Source: Porphyromonadaceae bacterium (GTDB lineage Bacteria; Bacteroidota; Bacteroidia; Bacteroidales; Paludibacteraceae). From it: a stretch of DNA of 39,693 nt. The position numbers were made by a program, and so were the translations under genes. The stretch is taken from NCBI GenBank assembly GCA_012523295.1, contig JAAYIT010000154.1, forward strand, positions 1-39,693, written 5' to 3'. Shown one piece after another: positions 32,511 through 39,693 of this stretch; the first letter of the stretch is position 1, and each line of letters begins with the position of its first letter. The notes under the pieces are model-generated. The model was given only the letters and a program-made list of their open reading frames with translations, made no database searches and was not told the origin of the DNA.

Positions 32511-33575
32511 TTACCTCCAAATCAAACTGCTGCTACAAGCAACACCTTGTGTGGTTGATCCCGGTTTACGCAGCCAAATAGCGCCGCTGTTTTTATCTTC
32601 TAAATTATAAAGTTTGCCATCTGCCGGAATAACTATAATGTAGCCAAATTTCCCGCCCGTAACGGAAACCCACGAGCCGTCAGGATAATCGTGATCGCTC
32701 CACGGTGTGCCCGAGCGTGTGGCGCCGGTGAAAGCAATGTATTTGCCGTCGGGCGAAAAAGTGGGTCGGTGTTCGCCGTCGTGGTCTATAAAGTCGATCG
32801 TGTAGCTGGTTGTGATTTGTTGCAGATTACTCCCGTCTATATTGCTCATCCACAGGTGCTTGTCTTTTCGGAAAACAAATTTTGTTCTTTGCGGATTGAC
32901 GGTTACGTAACTAATGCCTTCGAGCGAAAACACGTGAGACGCTGATTGGTAACCATCAGTCGGGCTGCATTTATAAACCGATTTTCCGATTCTGAAATAG
33001 AGCGTGTTATCTGCCGTCCAAACGGGAATGCCGTATTTTAGAAAGCTTACTCCTTCCTCGTACCATTGCGAAACCGCTTGTCCGGTTGCCGTGTTTACGA
33101 TAGTCATGGGCATATCCGAAAAGTGCTGTGCTTCCAGCGCTAGATATTTCCCGTTAGGAGAAATGTGAGCATCGGTCGATTTTACATCGTCCCATTCATA
33201 CGTAATATCAAAAATGTTGTTGCCATCGGTGAGTGATTTATATTCAAGATTTGTATTTTTTCCACGTAACACAAATCGCCTTTCGTTAAAATTGTACGTT
33301 CCTTCCACATCCATCGTCAGGAGTATGTTTTTGTTGTCCCACGTGATGTCGTAGCTGTCGAATCTCGAGGAACCGGGTCCCATTTTCATTATTTTGAGCG
33401 AGGATGTTCCCGATGCGAAATCCATATATCCCACATCGCCTGCAAAATACCAATAAATAGTACCGGGTAGATTTTTCGTTGAGTTATTGCTCATCGAAAT
33501 GTCATCTTTGCTGCACGATATACACGAAATGCACAGTCCGAGTGCTAAGAGAGAAAGAAATTTTATTGTTTTCAT
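32511..33575 (-). CDS. TolB-like beta-propeller lipoprotein (paralogue 2)
   Basis: The ATG at 33575 gives MKTIKFLSLLALGLCISC, a lipoprotein leader with candidate Cys in ISCISCSK; the ATG at 33584 would add MTT. The protein has 354 residues with several propeller-blade motifs of the PD40 type, the clearest being PTFSPDGKYIAF. It is a paralogue of the gene directly upstream: both have KNLPG after the lipobox, ISPN, KHL-M, SPDG and IIPADGKLY motifs in the same order. The two are 27 bp apart and clearly cotranscribed. No catalytic residues are visible, so a binding role at the envelope is inferred. Confidence 0.8.
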   Translation of the reverse strand: MKTIKFLSLLALGLCISCISCSKDDISMSNNSTKNLPGTIYWYFAGDVGYMDFASGTSSLKIMKMGPGSSRFDSYDITWDNKNILLTMDVEGTYNFNERRFVLRGKNTNLEYKSLTDGNNIFDITYEWDDVKSTDAHISPNGKYLALEAQHFSDMPMTIVNTATGQAVSQWYEEGVSFLKYGIPVWTADNTLYFRIGKSVYKCSPTDGYQSASHVFSLEGISYVTVNPQRTKFVFRKDKHLWMSNIDGSNLQQITTSYTIDFIDHDGEHRPTFSPDGKYIAFTGATRSGTPWSDHDYPDGSWVSVTGGKFGYIIVIPADGKLYNLEDKNSGAIWLRKPGSTTQGVACSSSLIWR

Positions 33576-33602
33576 AGTTGTCATTTTTTTTGATGTGATA
33601 TT

Positions 33603-34649
33603 TTATTTCCAAAACAACTCTCCATCCACCGCAATCAGCTTGTTTTTCGCGTTTAACGGAAAAATTACGCCGCTCTCTTTGCTGTCCATATCGTAAAGTT
33701 TTCCGTCGGCGGGAATGATGGCGAGGTAACCATAATGACTTCCGGTGCCTACAACCGAGCCGTCGATGTGATTTTCCCAACTTGCCGCGGCGCCGATGGC
33801 TTTCGTGCTGAACGCGATGTATCTGCCGTCGGGACTGAAAACCGGAAGCCTTTCACCGTCTTCTGTAAGTGATTCTATGGTTTTGCTTTGGGTGATTTGG
33901 CGTACGTCGCTGCCGTCTGTGTTGCACATAAAAAGATGTTTCTCCGCCCTGAAAACCACTTTTGTTCCCTGCGGATTGATGGTGGCGTGCAAGGACGGGA
34001 TTTTCAGTAAACCGTTTGGCTCCCAATTTCCTGCTTCGTTGATTTTGAAAATACTTCCATCGACATTCACAATCAGGCTGTTGTCGGCTGTCCATCCGAT
34101 AATTTTGTGGTTCCTTAAACTCACATTCGCGTCTCTGAAACTTTCAACGGTTTCATCTTCGCCGGCATGAACGATAGTAATGGGATGATTGCCGGAGCTC
34201 TCGGCATTGATGGCAATGAATTTTTCGTTAGGCGATATATAACATTGTGTGCCACTGCCAATTCCAATGTTTCGCCACTGATACGTGAAGCTGAAAATGT
34301 TGTTGTTGTCCGACAGCGTTGTAAACGCAATCGAGGGGCTAAGTTCCCTATAAGCAATGCGTTGATGGTCGGTGCCGCTTATTCCCTTTGTAGTTACAAG
34401 CAAAATATTTTTACCGTTTTGAGCTATATCGATTTTTCCGAAATCACTTTTCGTGGCATACGCTTCCACAAATCTGTTTTCCCCGAATCGGATATAGCTG
34501 TATTTACCCGCAAATTGAAAATAGATGGCTCCCGGCAAATTTTTTACCTTTTGCTTATTTCCACTTATATCTACATGTTCATTGCTGCACGCCGTGCAAC
34601 TCACAAAAAGAGCGAGTGCAATGTGTGAAAAAAGTTTTATCGTTTTCAT
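33603..34649 (-). CDS. TolB-like beta-propeller lipoprotein (paralogue 1)
   Basis: A 348-residue lipoprotein (lipobox SCTAC, about residue 20). PD40/WD40-like blade motifs such as PVFSPDGRYIAFSTKA repeat along the length, giving a probable six-bladed propeller. It is about as long as its downstream paralogue and shares the order of motifs, so the pair arose by tandem duplication and then diverged. A mosaic repeat (about 34709-34893) separates it from the upstream lipoprotein gene on the same strand. Confidence 0.8.
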   Translation of the reverse strand: MKTIKLFSHIALALFVSCTACSNEHVDISGNKQKVKNLPGAIYFQFAGKYSYIRFGENRFVEAYATKSDFGKIDIAQNGKNILLVTTKGISGTDHQRIAYRELSPSIAFTTLSDNNNIFSFTYQWRNIGIGSGTQCYISPNEKFIAINAESSGNHPITIVHAGEDETVESFRDANVSLRNHKIIGWTADNSLIVNVDGSIFKINEAGNWEPNGLLKIPSLHATINPQGTKVVFRAEKHLFMCNTDGSDVRQITQSKTIESLTEDGERLPVFSPDGRYIAFSTKAIGAAASWENHIDGSVVGTGSHYGYLAIIPADGKLYDMDSKESGVIFPLNAKNKLIAVDGELFWK

Positions 34650-34708
34650 TTCCTGTCATTTTTTTATTATTTATTTATATGGTTATCTGCATTTGTTCCT
34701 ATAGTAAA

Positions 34709-34893
34709 CTTTAGATAGGGACTAACCGCTTTAAGTCGTCCACGATATCTATCGGGATGTCCCGTTTTGCCTAATACTTTAATAATGTAACAAGTGAACT
34801 TTGATCTGCTGCTTGCCCGCCATAGACGGAGTTGCCGTTTGGCAGTTCAAATTTGTATCGAATTAGGAATGATTGCCGATAATCATTATTTAT
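34709..34893. repeat. Mosaic intergenic repeat, copy B
   Basis: It has the same left module (GGGACTAACCGCTTTAAGTCG) and right module (AGGAATGATTGCCGATAATC) as copy A. The centre is different, with a notably GC-rich block (CTGCTTGCCCGCC...TTTGGCAG) able to fold. It also contains CGATATCTATCGGGATGTCCCG, absent from copy A. Its right end overlaps the stop of the neighbouring gene. Confidence 0.65.
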
Positions 34894-35539
34894 TTATTTC
34901 AAACGCGCATACCTTATCTAACTCTAACGTTGAAGGCGAGGAGTTTTCCCACATCGTTAGTCCTAATCCGAAGTAATCTAAATTCGTAATGTCTGAATCG
35001 TTCCATTGATACAGTTTCTTTCCGTTCATAATGAAATTAACAATTCCGTTTTCTAATTCAATTCTTAAAATAGACGTCTGAGTTATATTAATCAACGAGC
35101 TTTCAGTCCATTCGGTAATTTCTTTCAACGTATTCGTTGTCGCGTTGTATCGGTTAATTTTAAAATAATGATTTTCTGTCAAATAAAACGATGTTTCTTT
35201 GATCTTATCCGCATTTAAAACGACAACTACACTACCGGTGCCGGCAGTAAGTCGGAACGTGAATTCCAAGATTTGTTTCTTCTCGTTACCCGTGAATTGT
35301 TTTTTCGCGTAAGCGTAGTAATAATTTCCATCACTTTCAGTTCTTTTTTGAATAAGTTTGCCTCCCGCTTCCGAAACAATATAATTTGCCTCGTCTTTTA
35401 GGTACATCCACCCCGAATTTCCATCGAAATTTTCTTCATACACTACATTTTCTCCTTTGGAAATATCGGTTTCATGGTTACAAGCAGCGAATAGTAAAGT
35501 TGCTGTCATTGCTATAATAATTGCTTTTTTTGTTTTCAT
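34886..35539 (-). CDS. Putative LamG-like lipoprotein
   Basis: A 217-residue protein with the lipobox FAAC (about residue 20). The mature part looks like a concanavalin-type beta-sandwich (NFDGNSGWMYLKDEANY at the start, later strands FEFTFRLTAGTGSVVVVLN and YFGLGLTMWENSSPSTLELDKV). This fold is typical of carbohydrate-binding or DUF1080-like domains. No catalytic residues are evident. It is the gene nearest to the divergent histidine kinase, 215 bp away, with two candidate -7 boxes in that gap. Confidence 0.65.
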   Translation of the reverse strand: MKTKKAIIIAMTATLLFAACNHETDISKGENVVYEENFDGNSGWMYLKDEANYIVSEAGGKLIQKRTESDGNYYYAYAKKQFTGNEKKQILEFTFRLTAGTGSVVVVLNADKIKETSFYLTENHYFKINRYNATTNTLKEITEWTESSLINITQTSILRIELENGIVNFIMNGKKLYQWNDSDITNLDYFGLGLTMWENSSPSTLELDKVCAFEINK

Positions 35540-35583
35540 AACTTTCTGTTTTTAAGTAGATTAAAAATATTTTTTCAATTAGA

Positions 35584-35591
35584 CAAATTTA
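35584..35591 (-). promoter_or_regulatory. Candidate -7 box for the lipoprotein genes
   Basis: On the minus strand this reads TAAATTTG, an exact TAnnTTTG match. A second exact box (TATCTTTG) lies at 35631-35638. Either could drive the leftward lipoprotein genes. Confidence 0.45.
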
Positions 35592-35741
35592 TGTATTGCA
35601 TTAATTTTTGGATGATACTTAAGTTTTTTACAAAGATAAATTGTCGCAACTCCGAAGTCAATACTCATTAACGAGTAATTATTTCTACTGGTTTTCCGGT
35701 ATTTTCAGGGAAAAATAGGCAGTTAATACACGGTATTTTAC

Positions 35742-35749
35742 TAACTTTG
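35742..35749 (+). promoter_or_regulatory. Candidate -7 box for the TPR kinase (near leaderless)
   Basis: TAACTTTG matches TAnnTTTG exactly and ends only 5 bp before the ATG at 35755. The transcript would start at or next to the start codon. Confidence 0.5.
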
Positions 35750-35754
35750 CCGAT

Positions 35755-37659
35755 ATGAAACTCCGAAAAATATACGTCCTATTGGCTTTATTTATCGTAT
35801 CCGTTTTTAGCGCCGGGGCGCAAGAGATTCAAGACCTGACCGAGCGGGTGGAAAATTCGCGCACCAACGTGGAGAAATTTCACGCGCTGATGAAGCTGTC
35901 TGATTACTGGTCGTATCGCGATACCGCCAAAGCCATCCAAACCCTGCGTGAAGCCAAGCCACTGATTGATGGAGATAATTTTCTGCAAGGTGTCCATCTT
36001 TTCTTCGAAGCGGGCGTGTATTACGGTTACGACAACCCCAAAAGTCAACGGTTTTACATGGAAGCTGATGCGTATTTAGAGAAGTTTGAAACGCCCGAAG
36101 CATACCGATACAGAGCACGACTTTGGCACAATTACGGTGCGTTGGAGCAACAGGCAGACAACGACCAAGCCTTTATGGATATTACTTTAACGCGCTGCAT
36201 TCCCTATGCACTAAAATCCGGCGATGATGATCTGCTGATGGGCTATTTCACGAATGTGGGCATGATTTTTTACAACCACAAGGAATACGACAAAGCGCTG
36301 GAATATTATGAAAAAGCCCTCTCTTTGGTTCGCTCAACGCGGCATGAAACCGAGAGTTTGCTATGGACATTTCTGAACATGTTTGATGTTTATTTCTATA
36401 CGGATAATAAGGAAAAAGCTCGCCGAACACTTCAGAAAGCGGAAGATTTGCTGGCGCGTATCCCTGAAAAGAAATTAGCGGGTGTGTTTTATAAAAACAA
36501 AGCCAAACTATTGAATTTGGAAGGAAATCCGGAAGAAGCATTGCGAAGCATTGAAGAGGGGATGCAGGTGGCGCAAGAATACAATTTCACATGGGATTAT
36601 ACTACGTTGAAATACGAGAAAGCGCAGATTTACAAGATGTTGGGTAATTGGCAATCGGCAAAAGACGTGCTGGACGAACTGCTGCAAGATCCGCAAAGTA
36701 ATCTATTGGGAAAAAGCCGACTCGCGCTAATGTACGAGCTGTCCGAAATTGAAGCGCGCTTGGGGAATTTTCGCAGAGCGTTTGACCTGATGCAAAGCTA
36801 CAAAACGTTGAACGACAGCATTGGTTCAACAGATTTCAAGCAGCAGCTTGCCGATATGGAAACCCGCTACCGCACGGCGGAGAAGGAGCAAGAAATCGTG
36901 CTGTTAGAAAGTAAAAATCGGCTGCATCTTACCTTGTTTCTTGGCGCGGTTTTCTTTGCTGTTTTGTTGGGTGCGTGGATTTGGTATGCCTGGCGAGCAC
37001 GTAGAAAGCAGGCTGCAAAAGACGCCTTGATGCTCCGTCAACAACGAGAAATTGACATTTCCAACGCTTTGATGGAAGGCGAGCAGCAAGAGCGTACACG
37101 CTTGGCACGCGACTTGCACGACGGCTTGGTGGGACGAGTTACCGGTCTGAAAATGAACGTGGAACGTATTTCCCGTGATAACTGCCGAGGCGAATTGCCC
37201 GACGTGGTGGCTGAATTAGATACGGTAATCGCCGAACTGCGCCTAACAGCGCGTAATTTGGAACCTTCCGTGCTGAACAAACAAGGCTTGGAAGAGGCAA
37301 TCCGCAGCTTTTGCCAATCGCTTCAATCACCTGAAACCGCCATTCTATTTTATGCCAACGGGCTATCGGACGTAACGGATAAAAACTTGCAACTTTCTGT
37401 TTATCGCACTGTACAAGAGTTGGTTACAAATGCCGTTCGTCATGCTGACGCCACGCAAATCATGTTGCAATGTTCAGTAGAAAATCGGTTTTTGCTAATA
37501 GAGATTGAAGACAACGGGAAAGGCTTTGACCCACGTACCGTAACCCGAAATATGGGACTGAACAACTTGGAAGCACGCGTAAAATCCATTGGCGGCACTC
37601 TAAAAATCGACTCCCGACCGGGCGACGGTACTCAAATTCAGATTGAAACACAGCTATAA
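35755..37659 (+). CDS. TPR-containing sensor histidine kinase (NarX/HisKA_3 type)
   Basis: A 634-residue protein with a signal peptide (cleavage near residue 22). A long TPR-rich sensor region covers about residues 25-380 and includes NHKEYDKALEYYEKALSL. A coiled linker, one transmembrane helix (about 387-408) and a cytoplasmic kinase follow. The phospho-acceptor is His455 in ARDLHDGL, followed by the ATPase domain with N-box Asn559, DNGKGF from residue 586 and GDGT near the end. The periplasmic TPRs probably detect a protein or peptide. The response regulator starts 3 bp after the stop, forming a complete two-component pair. GC content is visibly higher than in most of the window. Confidence 0.93.
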   Translation: MKLRKIYVLLALFIVSVFSAGAQEIQDLTERVENSRTNVEKFHALMKLSDYWSYRDTAKAIQTLREAKPLIDGDNFLQGVHLFFEAGVYYGYDNPKSQRFYMEADAYLEKFETPEAYRYRARLWHNYGALEQQADNDQAFMDITLTRCIPYALKSGDDDLLMGYFTNVGMIFYNHKEYDKALEYYEKALSLVRSTRHETESLLWTFLNMFDVYFYTDNKEKARRTLQKAEDLLARIPEKKLAGVFYKNKAKLLNLEGNPEEALRSIEEGMQVAQEYNFTWDYTTLKYEKAQIYKMLGNWQSAKDVLDELLQDPQSNLLGKSRLALMYELSEIEARLGNFRRAFDLMQSYKTLNDSIGSTDFKQQLADMETRYRTAEKEQEIVLLESKNRLHLTLFLGAVFFAVLLGAWIWYAWRARRKQAAKDALMLRQQREIDISNALMEGEQQERTRLARDLHDGLVGRVTGLKMNVERISRDNCRGELPDVVAELDTVIAELRLTARNLEPSVLNKQGLEEAIRSFCQSLQSPETAILFYANGLSDVTDKNLQLSVYRTVQELVTNAVRHADATQIMLQCSVENRFLLIEIEDNGKGFDPRTVTRNMGLNNLEARVKSIGGTLKIDSRPGDGTQIQIETQL

Positions 37660-37662
37660 ACT

Positions 37663-38292
37663 ATGATACGAACCGTTATTTGCGACGACCATCCCGTTAT
37701 TACCCAAGGACTGACGAGCTACCTGTTCGAGCACGAACAGATAGAGGTGATAGGCGCCGCGGCGTCGGCACAAACCCTTCGAGAGCTGCTCCCCGTAGCC
37801 GAAACGGATGTGTTGCTGCTCGATATCCAATTGCCCGACGGAAGTGGCATCGAGTTGTGTGGTGAAGTGAAACGGAACTATCCGCATATCCAAATCTTGG
37901 GATTAAGCAATTTAGACGATCGTAACGTCATTCTCCGTATGCTCAACGAAGGCGCTTCGGGCTACGTGCTTAAAAGCGCTCCGATGGAGGAAATCGTAAA
38001 AGCAATTCTCAATATTTACGACGGCGGTGTTTACTTGGGCGAACACGCCCAAAAAAGTTTCGCTTCATCAAAGCCCGATGTATCGGAAGAGATACCGCCT
38101 GTTACCCGTCGTGAAAAAGAGGTGCTGCGCTACCTTGCACAAGGATTAAGCTCCACGGAAATCGCCGAAAAGATGTTTGTCAGCCCGCTTACCGTCGATA
38201 CCCATCGGCGAAATTTACTCCAAAAATTTAACGTCAATAAAACCGTGAATTTGCTGCAAAAAGCGAAAGATGTGGGATTGATAGATGGGTAA
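37663..38292 (+). CDS. NarL/LuxR-type response regulator
   Basis: A 209-residue protein. The receiver domain has acidic Asp8-Asp9, the phospho-acceptor Asp54 in LLLDIQLPDG and a conserved Lys near residue 104. The C-terminal LuxR-type helix-turn-helix (about 145-205, TRREKEVLRYLAQGLSSTEIAEKMF) binds DNA. The 3-bp spacing to the kinase gene shows cotranscription. By position it may control the divergent lipoprotein genes (inference). Confidence 0.95.
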   Translation: MIRTVICDDHPVITQGLTSYLFEHEQIEVIGAAASAQTLRELLPVAETDVLLLDIQLPDGSGIELCGEVKRNYPHIQILGLSNLDDRNVILRMLNEGASGYVLKSAPMEEIVKAILNIYDGGVYLGEHAQKSFASSKPDVSEEIPPVTRREKEVLRYLAQGLSSTEIAEKMFVSPLTVDTHRRNLLQKFNVNKTVNLLQKAKDVGLIDG

Positions 38293-38804
38293 AGGAGGTT
38301 TTGAGAGGAGGGTTGTATTGATCGTGGTGTATGAATTGTTTGATTCTTAGTATCTCCTTAATTATGCGAATCTGGGGTTAAATTGAAGGTAACAAGTTTA
38401 ATATCAGCGAGTTGAATTTTCTATTAAGGTTTAATTCTTATAAGAATGAGCCTGCTCCGAAAACCTTGTTTTTTCACGCAAAGACGCAAAGTCGCCAAAT
38501 TACATTTTTGGAATAGGCTGATTTCCAATGCGTAATTTTAAATTCGCAAATATCAAAATCAAAGAATTTATTAATTCTCACTTTTTGGTGTGGACTCAAG
38601 AATAAGGTTTTACATGAAAAGAACCTTATTGTTCAAAACAACCTTAATAAAAAAGGATTATATTTCCTAATAGAGACCTTATTCCCTTATTTATTAGTCA
38701 GTTACGTCATTTATAGAATCGGATTCAATTCCTGATTCGCATTGTTTATTTTTGAGTTTATGAAGTGCAAATCTACGGAATGATGTCCGTCAACTTTATC
38801 ATTT
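38293..38804. other. Gene-free region between regulator and ATPase
   Basis: A 512-bp region dominated by the second MITE-like copy (38358-38748). No small gene, promoter or terminator could be supported outside it. Confidence 0.6.
38358..38748. mobile_element. MITE-like element, copy 2 with internal insert
   Basis: The ends ATGCGAATC (38364-38372) and GATTCGCAT (38734-38742) are perfect inverted repeats. The right half has AATAAGGTTTT, AACCTTAATAA and ACCTTATTCCCTTATT in the same order as copy 1. The copy is about 100 bp longer, which can be explained by an inserted stretch including CACGCAAAGACGCAAAG near 38476-38492. No reading frame. Confidence 0.65.
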
Positions 38805-39693
38805 TTACCAATTCTCTCTTATCCACAATCCAAAAAACTTGTCGTAAACCGTAAAAACGCCGTTATCACTGGTTATATAGTCTTTTTCCAAAAGCACACG
38901 CTGAGCCGCTTGAACAGAACTTGCCGATGAAAGACTATACTTCTTTATGAATTCTGCCGATTTGATACCTGCTGCTTTTCCGGCTTTTGCAATCGCAATT
39001 AATAGTTCTTTTTGTTTTTCGGGCAGGCGAAACATTGTTTCTTGATAAACATAGCGGTAGGAATTAACCACCTGATTAACGGCTTGGATAAGCATTGCTT
39101 CATCGCAGGTTTCGCCGGCAGACGTGTTTGCAAATAATGTATTTAATACCTTTTGCATGTACCATGTTATGCCTTCAAATTGATTGTAGATAGCAATAAT
39201 TACATCTTTTGGAATGGCTTTTTTGTTTTCATCGAAGTGTTTTTGAGCAAAAGCTGCGTATTCATCGCGTGAAATCGCTTCCAATTGCATCATCGAGACG
39301 CTCTGATAAAATGGACGAGACGCGCTCAAAAACATATTTCCCATGACGTGACGCTGGCTACCGGCAAAGATAAATCGTCCATTTCGACAATGTTGAATAA
39401 ACGTTCGCAGCGTGGCTTCCACATTTTTTTCAGGATACAACGCTATTTGCTGAAACTCATCAATGGCAATCATGCAGGGCTTTCCGGCTAATTCTATAAA
39501 TTGAAAGATTTCATCCAATGTCGCTTGCTCATTTTTAATATCATTCAGACCCAAATGAAAACTCGGCACACCCGCCACGTCAAAAGAAATTCCGGCTTGT
39601 ATCGATTTTACAGTCGATATAAAAGTCTCATATGCCTTTCTACCAAACGGTTTCAGTCCTTCCACTATTTCCTTGCTCAGAGCGAAGATAAAC
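38805..39693 (-). CDS. AAA-family ATPase, partial (cut by window end)
   Basis: The reading frame stays open to the last base (codons FIFALSKEIV precede the GTG at 39665), so the N-terminus with the Walker A loop lies outside the window. The visible part has Walker B (CMIAIDEFQQI), a sensor-1-like IFAGSQRHVMGNMF and a C-terminal winged-helix-like region. This matches the archaeal-type ATPases common as orphans in Bacteroidetes. Their role is not established; some are linked to mobile loci. It lies 62 bp from MITE-like copy 2. Confidence 0.85.
   Translation of the reverse strand, partial: FIFALSKEIVEGLKPFGRKAYETFISTVKSIQAGISFDVAGVPSFHLGLNDIKNEQATLDEIFQFIELAGKPCMIAIDEFQQIALYPEKNVEATLRTFIQHCRNGRFIFAGSQRHVMGNMFLSASRPFYQSVSMMQLEAISRDEYAAFAQKHFDENKKAIPKDVIIAIYNQFEGITWYMQKVLNTLFANTSAGETCDEAMLIQAVNQVVNSYRYVYQETMFRLPEKQKELLIAIAKAGKAAGIKSAEFIKKYSLSSASSVQAAQRVLLEKDYITSDNGVFTVYDKFFGLWIRENW

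Noticed and set aside
38476-38492. CACGCAAAGACGCAAAG as a CRISPR-like or tandem repeat
   Set aside because: It is a single short direct repeat (ACGCAAAG twice) without spacers; it more likely belongs to a common Bacteroidetes intergenic repeat.

Overview
The window looks like a chromosomal segment of a low-GC bacterium of the order Bacteroidales. Four things support this: Bacteroidetes-type -7 promoter boxes (TAnnTTTG) upstream of many genes, the serC-serA arrangement, several families typical of the phylum (DUF4831-like, FkpA/Mip-like FKBP lipoproteins, lamin-tail proteins, TPR histidine kinases), and lipoproteins with Bacteroidetes-style signal peptides. I cannot name the genus. No rRNA, tRNA, CRISPR array, phage or intact insertion sequence was seen.

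Layout. 0-3.2 kb: type I asparaginase, shikimate kinase and two exported thioredoxin-fold proteins. 3.5-7.8 kb: DnaE and thioredoxin. 7.9-10.3 kb: the serine biosynthesis pair serC-serA, transcribed leftward. 10.5-13.3 kb: a short-chain dehydrogenase, NadA and a small membrane protein. 13.3-19.6 kb: topA with a DUF4831-like gene, then a copper chaperone and a copper ATPase. 20.0-24.9 kb: an envelope protein pair and a four-gene FKBP array in which one member lacks the PPIase domain. 25.0-28.0 kb: a lamin-tail surface protein, divergent from aspartate-semialdehyde dehydrogenase.

The accessory part is 28.0-39.7 kb. It holds an AT-rich glycosyltransferase-like orphan; a cupin / DUF438-hemerythrin-PAS / DUF1858-DUF2249 module behind a promoter carrying a CRP/FNR-type palindrome; a small PQ-loop-like membrane protein; three lipoproteins (two are tandem TolB-like beta-propeller paralogues); a divergent TPR histidine kinase and NarL-type regulator; and an AAA ATPase cut by the window edge.

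The most striking non-coding signal is a set of palindromic intergenic elements. They include two copies of a MITE-like element with ATGCGAATC/GATTCGCAT ends, two 70-bp copies of a palindromic repeat (one in the serC leader), a CCCC/GGGG element family (one member appears to supply the first 20 codons of the DUF1858 protein), a mosaic repeat in two copies, a nested 148-bp palindrome and a three-way-junction palindrome. The best candidates for something undescribed are the gas/redox-sensing module at 29.5-32.0 kb and the mobile palindromes around it.
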